Assembly: GCA_963844865.1 (NCBI GenBank)
Contig: CAWJPY010000005.1
Span: forward strand, 434,001-498,000
Direction: 5' to 3'
Source: CAWJPY01 sp963844865
GTDB lineage: Bacteria > Acidobacteriota > Thermoanaerobaculia > Thermoanaerobaculales > Sulfomarinibacteraceae
Length of the DNA stretch: 64,000 nucleotides
The notes below the pieces were generated by a model. It made no database searches, was not told where the DNA came from, and saw nothing but the letters and a program-made list of their open reading frames with translations. Shown here one piece after another: positions 18,966 to 26,378 of this stretch; positions within the stretch are counted from its first letter, which is position 1; each line of letters starts with the position of its first letter. A program made the translations under genes and the position numbers.

Positions 18966-19068
18966 GGGAGCTCTCGCGGGCCGGCAAAAACGAGACAGCG
19001 CCCCGATGCGGCGGATTCTTGTGTATCATGGTCGCCCCCCGCTCCCGCGGACGGGTGGAGGTAGCAAC

Positions 19069-20256
19069 GTGATTCGCCCCTCAATCCTCGTCAAGATGTC
19101 CACGACCCTTCTGGCCGGCGCCCTGGTGGTCGGTCTCGTCGGCTGCGGCGCGAAACCGACAGTCGGCGTGCTCCTGCCCATGACCGGGTCCGCTGCGAGC
19201 TACGGGGTGTCCATGAAGGAGGGCATCGATCTCGCCATCGCGGAGGCGCGGGAGAAGGGCACGGTGCCGTCGGGGACCCAGTTCATCTGGGGCGACTCCG
19301 AATCCAACCCGGACCAGGGCGTGGAGGAGCTGCGGCGGCTCTCCAAGGCAGGTGCGCGGATCGTCATCCTCGGCACCACGAGTGACACCGCCAAGGCCAT
19401 CCTGCCGGCCCTCGAAGAGACCGACACCCTGGCCCTGTCGCCGTCGGCATCGGCGCCGTCTCTGACCAAGGACAGCCGCCTGTTCTTCCGGATCTTCACC
19501 TCGGACGAGCTCGAGGGCCGACGTGCCGCCCGCTTCCTGTATGACGATCAGGACCGCCACTCGGTCCTGATCTACGCCCAGAACTCGGAGCAGGCGCGCG
19601 GCATCGAGCCCCCCTTCCGTCAGGTGTTCGAGCAGACCATGGGTGGAACGGTGGTGGGAAAGGTCTCCTTGGACAACCCCGACTGGCAGAAGGAGTCGGC
19701 CGATCTCCTGGCCGCCGACCGTCCGGAGTCGGTCTACGTCATCGCCTACGCCAAGGACACCATCGAGGTGCTCAAGCAGCTGCGCGCGAAGAACTACGAA
19801 GGCACCATCTGTCTCACCTCGGCCTTCTACAGCAGCCAGGTCGTGGACAAGTACCCCACCCTCCTCGAGGGCGTGTTCTTCCCGCAGCCCGCCTTCGACA
19901 TGCAGGACGAGCGTCCCCTGGTGCAGGACTTCGTCAAGAGCTTCCGGGCCAAGTACAAGCACGACCCTGACATCTACGCCGCCCACGCCTTCGACGCCAC
20001 CCGGGTGGTGCTCTACGTCCTCCAGCAGACGTCGGCGTACGACACGTCCGAGCTGCGCAAGACGTTGATGTTCGCCATCAAGGAGTTCCCCGGCGTCACC
20101 GGCAGCATCCAGTTCAACGAGTCCGGCGACGTCCAGCACAACCCCATCATGTTCACCGTCCGCGGCGGCAAGGTGGTCAACTACGAGCGCTACGTGAAGG
20201 AGCAGAAGGAGCTCATCCGCAAGCGCATCCGCCAGCTGCTGCAACAGGGCGGCTAG
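19069..20256 (+). CDS. Branched-chain amino acid-type ABC transporter substrate-binding lipoprotein
   Basis: A 395-residue lipoprotein. The signal sequence ends in the lipobox LVGC (Cys near residue 25), followed by a type 1 periplasmic-binding fold (Peripla_BP_6, LivJ-like). It contains VGVLLPMTGSAASYGVSMKEGIDLA, GTTSDTAKAILPALEETDTLALSPSAS and the hinge-region YAAHAFDATRVVLY. GTG 19069 has GGAGGT ahead and places the lipobox correctly. No permease or ATPase genes are linked, so it is an orphan binding protein. It may serve as a sensor or use a distant transporter. A TATCAT box at 19024-19029 may be the -10. Confidence 0.85.
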   Translation: MIRPSILVKMSTTLLAGALVVGLVGCGAKPTVGVLLPMTGSAASYGVSMKEGIDLAIAEAREKGTVPSGTQFIWGDSESNPDQGVEELRRLSKAGARIVILGTTSDTAKAILPALEETDTLALSPSASAPSLTKDSRLFFRIFTSDELEGRRAARFLYDDQDRHSVLIYAQNSEQARGIEPPFRQVFEQTMGGTVVGKVSLDNPDWQKESADLLAADRPESVYVIAYAKDTIEVLKQLRAKNYEGTICLTSAFYSSQVVDKYPTLLEGVFFPQPAFDMQDERPLVQDFVKSFRAKYKHDPDIYAAHAFDATRVVLYVLQQTSAYDTSELRKTLMFAIKEFPGVTGSIQFNESGDVQHNPIMFTVRGGKVVNYERYVKEQKELIRKRIRQLLQQGG

Positions 20257-20284
20257 GGGTCCCTCGCCCCGGGCGTCGCGCCGG

Positions 20285-21583
20285 ATGAAGGTCCGCCTCG
20301 AGTCGCTCGGCTGCCGCCTCAACAGCGGTGAGATGGAGGAGGTGGCGCGCGAGCTCCGGGGCCGGGGCCACCAGGTGGTCGGGCCGGACGAGCCCGCCGA
20401 TCTCTGCGTGCTCAACAGCTGCGCCGTCACCGCCGTCGCCGCCCGTACCTCGCGCCACGCGTTGCGTCGGCTCCGGCGGGCGCACCCTGACGCCACCCTG
20501 GTGGCCACCGGCTGCCTGGCGCAGCTCGAACCGGCCGAGCTCGATACCCTGGGGGTGGACCTGGTCGTGGGTAACCGGGACAAGGGTCGCCTGGCCGGAA
20601 TCCTCGCCGACCTCGACCTGCTGATCACACCGTCGGCCCCCGCGATCCCGTCGCGCCGCGCCGATTCCCTTCCGGGAGGCGGGAGCAGGACCCGCGCGTT
20701 TCTCAAGGTCCAGGACGGGTGCGACCTGAGTTGCACCTACTGCGTCGTCACCGTCGCCCGCGGGGCGAGCCGCAGCCTGCAGGCGGAGGCGGTCGTGGAC
20801 CGGGTCCGGGAGCTGCGGTCCCTGGGCTTCCGGGAGGTGGTCCTGTGCGGCGTCCACCTGGGGTCGTACGGGTTCGATCGCGGCGATCGCGGCGGGCTGG
20901 AGTCCCTCATCCGCCGGCTCCTGGACGAGACCGACCTGCCGCGTCTGCGCCTCTCCTCTCTGGAGCCCTGGGACCTGGGCCCCCGGTTCTTCGAGCTGCT
21001 GGCCGAGCCGCGGCTGCTGCCCCATCTCCACCTGCCGCTCCAGAGCGGCTCGGATTCCGTCCTGCGCCGCATGGGTCGCCGCTCGGCCCGGGCCTCCTAT
21101 GCCCGCACCGTGGCAGCCGCGCGGGCGGTGCGGCCCGATGTCGCCATCTCCACCGACATCATGGTGGGCTTCCCAGGGGAGCGCTCATCCGACTTCGAGG
21201 AGTCCCTGGAGTTCGTGGAGCGCATGGCCTTCTCGAGGCTCCACGTCTTCCGCTTCTCGGCCCGGCGGGGGACCGCCGCGGCAGGGTTGCGAGGCCAGGT
21301 CCCCCAGGCCGTCTCCCGCCAGCGCAGCCGGTGCATGATCGACCTCGGCCGGCGCCTCGAGCACGCCTACGGTCGCCGTTTCGTGGGCCGCACGGTCACG
21401 GTGCTGTGGGAGGACTCCGCGTCACGTGACGCCGGCCTGCGCTGGCGCGGCCTGAGCGACCACTACCTCCGGGTCAGCGCAGACACACCCGCCGGCACCG
21501 AGCTCGGGAACCAGGTCACCGAGGCCCGCATCCGCGCCGCCATGGACGGAGAGCTGGTGGGCGAGGTCGTCGGCCCCGTGTGA
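20285..21583 (+). CDS. mtaB: tRNA (N6-threonylcarbamoyladenosine 37-C2)-methylthiotransferase MtaB-like
   Basis: A radical-SAM enzyme that methylthiolates t6A37 in ANN-decoding tRNAs. The N-terminal UPF0004 domain carries the three auxiliary-cluster cysteines (LGCRLN, NSCAVT, TGCLAQ). The radical-SAM domain has CDLSCTYC (CxxxCxxC), and a C-terminal TRAM-like segment (about 360-430) binds tRNA. At 432 residues and with the ESLGCRLN start it fits MtaB better than MiaB or RimO. ATG 20285 follows the previous gene by 28 nt without a strong Shine-Dalgarno. Confidence 0.87.
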   Translation: MKVRLESLGCRLNSGEMEEVARELRGRGHQVVGPDEPADLCVLNSCAVTAVAARTSRHALRRLRRAHPDATLVATGCLAQLEPAELDTLGVDLVVGNRDKGRLAGILADLDLLITPSAPAIPSRRADSLPGGGSRTRAFLKVQDGCDLSCTYCVVTVARGASRSLQAEAVVDRVRELRSLGFREVVLCGVHLGSYGFDRGDRGGLESLIRRLLDETDLPRLRLSSLEPWDLGPRFFELLAEPRLLPHLHLPLQSGSDSVLRRMGRRSARASYARTVAAARAVRPDVAISTDIMVGFPGERSSDFEESLEFVERMAFSRLHVFRFSARRGTAAAGLRGQVPQAVSRQRSRCMIDLGRRLEHAYGRRFVGRTVTVLWEDSASRDAGLRWRGLSDHYLRVSADTPAGTELGNQVTEARIRAAMDGELVGEVVGPV

Positions 21584-21626
21584 TCGTCAACAACGGCCGC
21601 ATCCAGCGGCAGCCCCAGAGAGCACA

Positions 21627-21666
21627 AACGCAGAGACGCGGAGACGCAGAGCCACCCACCCACCCG
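21627..21666. repeat. 8-bp CGCAGAGA tandem tract, locus a
   Basis: AACGCAGAGACGCGGAGACG and continuation repeats CGCAGAGA with 8-bp period, then runs into GAGCCACCCACCCACCC. The same module occurs at 30804, 52706, 54958 (inverted) and 62950 (inverted). Here the 13-bp array follows directly. Confidence 0.8.
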
Positions 21667-21679
21667 ACTCCTGCGCTGC

Positions 21680-22015
21680 GATCGGCGGCAGTGAGCGACG
21701 GCAGTGAGCGGCGGCAGTGAGCGACGGCAGTGAGCGGCGGCAGTGATCGGCGGCAGTGAGCGGCGGCAGTGATCGGCGGCAGTGATCGGCGGCAGTGATC
21801 GGCGGCAGTGATCGGCGGCAGTGATCGGCGGCAGTGATCGGCGGCAGTGATCGGCGGCAGTGATCGGCGGCAGTGATCGGCGGCAGTGATCGGCGGCAGT
21901 GATCGGCGGCAGTGATCGGCGGCAGTGATCGGCGGCAGTGATCGGCGGCAGTGATCGGCGGCAGTGATCGGCGGCAGTGATCGGCGGCAGTGATCGGCGG
22001 CAGTGATCGGCGGCA
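21680..22015. repeat. 13-bp tandem array GATCGGCGGCAGT, 25 full units plus a partial
   Basis: Head-to-tail 13-mers without spacers. Units 2-5 and 7 are variants (GAGCGACGGCAGT or GAGCGGCGGCAGT); unit 1 and units 6, 8 and 9-25 are identical GATCGGCGGCAGT. The last unit breaks after 11 bases. Homogeneity rises toward the right end, as expected from recent slippage or unequal exchange. Since 13 is not a multiple of 3, each frame cycles through the same 13-residue word. The minus-strand frames stay open but show no start, Shine-Dalgarno or family match. Confidence 0.95.
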
Positions 22016-22048
22016 TGGTCACTCCGGGTCGTTTGATTCGAAAGATAG

Positions 22049-22126
22049 CCGGTAGCCGGCCCATGTAAAGGGCAAGCCGGGCTCGGAGCCCGGTGCTTCG
22101 CACCCTTGACATGGGCCGGCCACCGG
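22049..22126. repeat. 78-bp snapback palindrome upstream of the four-helix-bundle gene
   Basis: The 24-nt arm at 22049-22072 (CCGGTAGCCGGCCCATGTAA...) pairs with 22103-22126 with two mismatches. Inside it a second perfect stem CCGGGCTC/GAGCCCGG (22077-22084, 22086-22093) is nested. It lies between the 13-bp array and the gene at 22163. It could be a cruciform, an RNA hairpin in the leader, or the remnant of a palindromic element. Confidence 0.7.
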
Positions 22127-22162
22127 CTTGTGGGCAAGAGCATGAACGACCCGGAGGTGACC

Positions 22163-22516
22163 ATGCTCGACGCGAACACTGAACCCGGCCTCGCTGCTCA
22201 TCGCTTGGCGCTCGAAGCGGCGGGCGCTGCGATCAAGCTCGTGATGAGGCTCCCGGCGCAGCTCAAGCCGATCAGCGATCAGGTGATTCGCTCCGCGAGC
22301 TCGGTGCCCGCGAGTCTCGCCGAAGGTCACGGCAGGTGCGGTCGAGACCGGATGCACCATTGGCGTATCGCGTATGCCTCGGCCAAGGAGGTCGACAGCC
22401 ACCTGCGGCTCCTCGCCGCGACAAGAGCCCTCAATCGTTCCGCGGCGCAGATCGCCATCAACGGCTTCGATCACGTGCGGGCGATGACGTGGCGCTTGCT
22501 GCACCCCGAGTCCTGA
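22163..22516 (+). CDS. Four-helix-bundle protein (23S rRNA intervening-sequence protein family)
   Basis: A 117-residue protein of the S23/IVS-type four-helix-bundle family. The family core ISDQVIRSASSVPASLAEGH is visible at about residues 35-55, followed by the SAKEVDSHLRLL helix. ATG 22163 is chosen because GGAGGTGA lies directly ahead; ATG 22142 is upstream in frame. The function of the family is unknown: members occur within 23S rRNA intervening sequences or scattered in intergenic islands. A frameshifted copy lies at 35940-36205 and a 3' scrap at 25826-25888, so the gene has been copied around. It is flanked by the 13-bp array and a palindrome. Confidence 0.85.
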   Translation: MLDANTEPGLAAHRLALEAAGAAIKLVMRLPAQLKPISDQVIRSASSVPASLAEGHGRCGRDRMHHWRIAYASAKEVDSHLRLLAATRALNRSAAQIAINGFDHVRAMTWRLLHPES

Positions 22517-22530
22517 AGGTCGCTGGGGAG

Positions 22531-22615
22531 GTCAGAGGGGGTGCCAGGCACGCTTTCGCATCAAGCCATCCGCATCCTGTCGAAGCAAGACGGCGTGCCA
22601 GGCACCCTCTCTGGT
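22531..22615. repeat. ~84-bp inverted-repeat element, copy 2
   Basis: The left arm is TCAGAGGGGGTGCCAGGCAC and the right arm is GTGCCAGGCACCCTCTCTGG. The core (CTTTCGCATCAAGCC...TGTCGAAGCAAGACGG) is clearly related to copy 3 at 53038-53121, so these two share the same core. It begins 15 nt after the four-helix-bundle stop. Confidence 0.75.
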
Positions 22616-22621
22616 GCTCTC

Positions 22622-22740
22622 GGAGTTGAGCGCCGCTGAGCGCCGACGCCGTTCTCTGTCACTGTCGCTAGTCGCGGACGCGGTCGCTGAGCGCTGCCGC
22701 CGTTCGCTGTCCCGGCCGCTGACCGCTGCCCTCCTGCTGG
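22622..22740. repeat. Degenerate CGCTG/GCCGC low-complexity tract
   Basis: Irregular repeats of GAGCGCCGCT, GTCGCTGAGCGCTGCCGCC and similar words, related in composition to the 13-bp unit. Similar tracts occupy 25890-26045, 43236-43355, 47550-47640, 53145-53240, 54885-54950 and 57040-57110. Together with the inverted-repeat element it fills the 22517-22884 spacer. Confidence 0.5.
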
Positions 22741-22830
22741 GTGGGCTGGGGATCGGGTGGAGTCCGCGAGGAAGGGCCCGGTCCCGTCACCCCGGCTGCG
22801 GAATCCTCGTCCGAGAGGTGTCTGTTGCAC

Positions 22831-22857
22831 ATAAGAGGATGATACCCGGTCTCTTAC
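22831..22857. promoter_or_regulatory. Candidate operator of the acyl-CoA dehydrogenase gene
   Basis: ATAAGAG (22831-22837) and CTCTTAC (22851-22857) are an inverted repeat with a 13-bp spacer, 28 nt before the ATG. It is the most AT-rich part of the spacer and includes a TTGCAC just upstream. It could bind a TetR-type fatty-acid regulator; the regulator is not in the window. Confidence 0.35.
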
Positions 22858-22884
22858 ACCGAACACGCCCCGAAGGGAGACCCC

Positions 22885-24822
22885 ATGGCGACAGACAGGC
22901 TCAACCACCACCTCGACAAGCTCTCGGAGGCGGACCGCCGACAGGTCGAGCAGGCCCAGGAGATGCTCGGCCCCGACCCCGCCACCATGGGCCCCTTCAA
23001 GAACCTCTTCTGGGGCCGCATCCGCCACGATGCGCTCCTTCCCTACCCGGAGGTGGGTGAGGACGAGCGCCGGCGCTGCGACGCCCTGTTGGAGCGACTG
23101 GACGCCTATCTGGAGCACGAGCACCCGGCGGTGGCCATCGACCGGGACCAGGAGATCCCGTCCTGGGCGATACATCGGCTCTTCGAGCTCGGCGTCATGG
23201 GCATGATCATCCCTCCCTGCTGGGGCGGCGGCGGGTTCTCCATCACCAGCTACAACCGGGTGCTGGAGCGAATCGGCCGCACCTGCGCCTCCACGGCGGT
23301 CATGGTGTCGGCCCACCAGTCCATCGGCTGTGGAGCGCTCATCCGCTTCGGCACCGAGGAGCAGAAGCGTCGATTCCTGCCCGCTCTGGCCACCGACACC
23401 CTGGCCGCCTTCTGCCTGTCGGAGCCCAACGTGGGCTGCGACGCCGCCGGCCAGGAGACGCGGTGCGAGCTGGCGCCGGACGGCAGTCACTACATCCTCA
23501 ACGGAGAGAAGAAGTGGGCGACCTCCGGCGCGCTCTCCGGGCTGTTCACGGTGATGGCGCGGCAGCGCCTCCGAGACGAGGTCACCGGCGAGGAGCGGGA
23601 GGCCGTCACGGCCCTCATCTGCACCCCCGACATGCCGGGGGTGGAGATCTTCCAGCGCAACCGCTCCAAGTGCGGCATCCGCGGCACCTGGCAGGCGCGC
23701 ATCCGTTTCTCCGACGTCAAGGTCCCCCGCGCCAACCTCCTGCACCGTGAAGGGCGGGGCCTCACCGTGGCCCTGAGCTGCCTCAACATCGGTCGCTGTA
23801 CCCTGTCCGCCGGCATGCTCGGGGCAGCCCGGAGGGCCTTCGAGCAGGCCCTGAAGTGGGCCCGCACCCGCTATCAGTTCGACCGTCCCATCGCCGACTT
23901 CGAGCTCGTCCGCGCCAAGCTCGCCCGCATGGCGGCCGTGGTCTACGCCATGGATGCGGTCCTCTACATGACCACCGGCATCGTGGACCGGGGCGACGAG
24001 GATCTCATGCTCGAAACGGCCGCCTGCAAGGTGCTGTGCTCCGACCTCGGCTTCCGGGCCGTCGACGACGCCCTCCAGGTCATGGGCGGCGAGGGCTACA
24101 TAACCGAGAACCTCCTGGAGCGCGCCTGGCGGGACAGCCGCATTCACATCATCGTGGAGGGCGCCAACGAGGTCATGCACAGCTTCCTCTTCGGCTACGG
24201 TGCCAAGGGTCTCGGGGAGCACCTGCTCGAGGTTCGCGCCAACCCCCTCACCCACCTCGGCGAGGCCCTGGGCACGGCCACCGAGCTCCTGCTCGGCGTC
24301 CGCGGCGACACCCCCAGGCTGGTGGGGCTGGACGAACGGCTCGCCTCCCTGGCCGATCCCGTCGCGGACAGGGTCAGGGAGCTGAGCCACCAGACCAAAC
24401 GCATGCTGGCCCGCCACCAGGAGCGCCTGGTGGTGCGCCAGTGCGTGCAGGAACGCCTGAGCTGGGCGGCCATCTGGCTGCACGCCGCGTTGTGCGCCCT
24501 GGCCCGGCTCGACCAACGACTCTCCCGGGGGCTGGCCGGAGACGAGCTGGCCCGGGAGCTGGCCGTGGTGCAGCACCTGGTGGCCATCGCCTGCGCCGAG
24601 GTCGACCGCCGCTTCCGGGCCCTCGACCACAACCCGGACTCCACCATGAGTGCGGCGGCCGATGCAGCCCTCGCCTGGGCCGACACGCTGCCCAACCACC
24701 ACTACGCCATCCCCGAGAAGACCCCCGATCGCGACGCACGCGACACCGGTCGCCGGCCACCCGTCGCCGAGCTCCCCGACTTCGGCGCCGGCTCCCTCGT
24801 CCTGGAGGAAGTGCTCGAGTGA
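22885..24822 (+). CDS. Acyl-CoA dehydrogenase with long C-terminal extension (VLCAD/ACAD9-like)
   Basis: A 645-residue FAD enzyme for the first step of beta-oxidation. The N-terminal helical domain, the FAD/substrate middle domain (AFCLSEPNVGCDAAG, NGEKKWATSG) and the C-terminal helical domain (ARTRYQFDRPIADFELVRAKLARM, MGGEGYI) are complete. The active-site Glu lies in IIVEGANEVMHSFLF, and a ~190-residue extension follows, as in VLCAD-type enzymes that associate with membranes. AAGGGAGA precedes ATG 22885. It stands alone, with a candidate operator just upstream. A second ACAD with the same layout lies at the right edge (63127-64000). Confidence 0.92.
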   Translation: MATDRLNHHLDKLSEADRRQVEQAQEMLGPDPATMGPFKNLFWGRIRHDALLPYPEVGEDERRRCDALLERLDAYLEHEHPAVAIDRDQEIPSWAIHRLFELGVMGMIIPPCWGGGGFSITSYNRVLERIGRTCASTAVMVSAHQSIGCGALIRFGTEEQKRRFLPALATDTLAAFCLSEPNVGCDAAGQETRCELAPDGSHYILNGEKKWATSGALSGLFTVMARQRLRDEVTGEEREAVTALICTPDMPGVEIFQRNRSKCGIRGTWQARIRFSDVKVPRANLLHREGRGLTVALSCLNIGRCTLSAGMLGAARRAFEQALKWARTRYQFDRPIADFELVRAKLARMAAVVYAMDAVLYMTTGIVDRGDEDLMLETAACKVLCSDLGFRAVDDALQVMGGEGYITENLLERAWRDSRIHIIVEGANEVMHSFLFGYGAKGLGEHLLEVRANPLTHLGEALGTATELLLGVRGDTPRLVGLDERLASLADPVADRVRELSHQTKRMLARHQERLVVRQCVQERLSWAAIWLHAALCALARLDQRLSRGLAGDELARELAVVQHLVAIACAEVDRRFRALDHNPDSTMSAAADAALAWADTLPNHHYAIPEKTPDRDARDTGRRPPVAELPDFGAGSLVLEEVLE

Positions 24823-24826
24823 GGTC

Positions 24827-25704
24827 CTACTCCAGCCCTTCGCCACGCTCCTCGTAGTAGCGGCGACACTCGGACTCGCGGCCGCGCACCACACGCTTGT
24901 CGGCGAGCACGCCGCGGTGCTCGGTGACCACGGTGTGCTGGCCTTCCCGCTGGTCTCCGTCATAGTGGTAGACCACGACCCAGTCGTGGGTCCGGCCGAG
25001 CTCGTGGGCGCGGGCGGTGTTGGAGTACAGGGCCGTGAAGTGGTACCGGCCGCGGTCGGCGTGCAGCACCGGCAGCCAGGCCTCTCCCGCGGGGTTGAAG
25101 CGGCGGGGCGTGATGGTCCGCAGCCGCCCCGCGGCGGCCTCCTCCCGGTACTCCTGGTCCACGCTGAGGATGTCACCCACGGGCGGCGCCTGCACGCGCT
25201 CACGGTCCGCGGCGTGCCTCCCTCCTCCCCGGACCGACCGAGCATGGCACCGAGGGCGGCCCGGATCGCCGCCGCGCGCCGTGGCCCGACGCCCTCCACC
25301 TGCTGGAGCCGCCCGTCGTGGGCGGCCACCTCCAGCGCCTCCAGGGAGTCCACGCCGAGGTCGTCGTGGATGCGCTCGGCCAGGGTGGGCCCGATGCCGG
25401 GCACGGACTGGAAGACCTGCTCGGGGTCGAGGTCGCCGCGCAGGCGCTCGAGCTGGCTCCAGCGGCCGCGGCGGATGAGCTCCCGAACCGCCGCGGCGAT
25501 GCCGCGGCCGATGTCGGGGATGGCGGTCAGCCCGTCGAAGCCCTCCTCCCGGAAGATCTCGTCCAGGGATCGATCGAGCCCGGCCACGGTACGGGCCGCA
25601 CGCCGGTACGCGCCGACGCGAAAGGGGTTCGCCCCCTGCTGCGCGAGCAGGTCAGCCGCCTCCTGCAGTCGGTCCGCCACCTCGGCGTTGATGGAGCTGC
25701 CCAC
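24827..25704 (-). CDS. Helix-hairpin-helix DNA-binding protein (PolX N-terminal-like), frameshifted
   Basis: The first 165 residues resemble the 8-kDa domain and HhH motifs of family X polymerases: NAEVADRLQEAADLLAQQG, AIPDIGRGIAAAVRELI, VPGIGPTLAERIHDDLG and VEGVGPRRAAAIRAAL. A conserved C-terminal part (PPVGDILSVDQEYREEAAAG, LPVLHADRGRYHFTALYSNT) is in another frame. One missing base near 25218-25224, in the run read as GAGGAGGGAGG on the minus strand, joins them into a single ~292-residue protein. The start is GTG 25704 with GGAGGG ahead. There is no polymerase palm or PHP domain, so it is a DNA-binding protein rather than an enzyme. It converges on the acyl-CoA dehydrogenase with a 4-nt gap. 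The break is probably an assembly indel. Confidence 0.75.
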
Positions 25705-25825
25705 CTGCGCCCTCCATCATCTCAAACCAGCCGAAATCACTGATTATTCGTGGCTTTCACTTGTCCCCGTGACACACGCGCAGCTCCAGGAGAGGCGGTC
25801 GCCGACATGGGCGGCGAGCGGCGGC

Positions 25826-25888
25826 AGTGAGCGGCGGCTTCGACCACGTGCGCGCGCCAACCTGGCGTCTCCTCTACCCGACGGCGTG
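25826..25888 (+). pseudogene. 3' remnant of a four-helix-bundle gene
   Basis: The sequence reads GFDHVRAPTWRLLYPTA and stop. It matches the last residues of the intact copy (GFDHVRAMTWRLLHPES). The match starts abruptly at GGCTTCGA, and what lies upstream is GAGCGGCGGCAGTGAGCGGC, that is, 13-bp-array units. So array sequence appears to have replaced the rest of the gene. The remaining 25705-26046 spacer holds only low-complexity CGCTG-type sequence. Confidence 0.7.
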
Positions 25889-26046
25889 AGGACGGCCACG
25901 GTCGGAGACGTGCCGGGGGCGCCGATCGCTGATCGCCGTCCGCTGAACGCCGACGCTGGTCACAGCCGCTGTCGCTGCCGTGGTCCACCGCTCCTGATCG
26001 CCGTCGCTGTCGCCGTCCTCTGTCACGGCCGCCGTTGCGACGGCGC

Positions 26047-26301
26047 TCAGCGCTGCTCGGGCACGCGGAGCACGATCTCCCCAACCAGCTCCCACGCATC
26101 GCGCAGTCGCTGCTCCTCGTCCGTCAGCTCGTCGGTGGCCCGCTCCCCCAGGGCCTCGCGGGCCGGCTCGCCGGCCTTCCAGGCGGCCAACAGGGCCCCC
26201 TCCACCAGCCGCAGATAGGCGCTCATGGCGGTGTTGGCGCTGCGCAGGCGTTCGATCTCCTCACGCGCTTCTCGCGGTAGCTGCCCCAGGTCGATGGTCA
26301 T
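26047..26301 (-). CDS. Small helical hypothetical protein
   Basis: An 84-residue, highly charged protein, predicted all-helical with coiled-coil character (LPREAREEIERLRSANTAMSAYLRLVEGALLAAW). ATG 26301 is preceded by GGGGGAG. It has no signal peptide or membrane segment, and no family was recognised. It is divergent from mutS with 77 nt between the starts. The 3' end runs into the low-complexity repeat tract. It is credible because of the Shine-Dalgarno and the amphipathic pattern, but unproven. Confidence 0.55.
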   Translation of the reverse strand: MTIDLGQLPREAREEIERLRSANTAMSAYLRLVEGALLAAWKAGEPAREALGERATDELTDEEQRLRDAWELVGEIVLRVPEQR

Positions 26302-26363
26302 CGCTCCCCCCTCGTGGATGCCCCCGCATTGTACCCTCCACCCCACCATCACCGGTTCCGCGA

Positions 26364-26369
26364 TAAGAT
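26364..26369 (+). promoter_or_regulatory. -10 box of mutS (near-leaderless)
   Basis: TAAGAT ends 9 nt before the GTG at 26379, so transcription would start about 3 nt ahead of it. No Shine-Dalgarno is present. Confidence 0.4.
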
Positions 26370-26378
26370 GAACCCGCC

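Noticed and set aside
21680..22015. CRISPR array or iteron-type replication origin
   Set aside because: The units are contiguous with no spacers, so it is not CRISPR. No replication initiator gene or DnaA boxes are nearby to support an origin.
21463..22179. Long minus-strand open frame through the 13-bp array, giving a 13-residue repeat protein
   Set aside because: The frame is open only because the repeat lacks stops in that direction. All three frames give the same word, there is no ribosome-binding site, and it covers the mtaB end.
22561..25704. A 1047-codon minus-strand frame opposite the acyl-CoA dehydrogenase
   Set aside because: Only the first ~165 residues are real (HhH protein). 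After the frameshift it runs antisense to the dehydrogenase with no family features.
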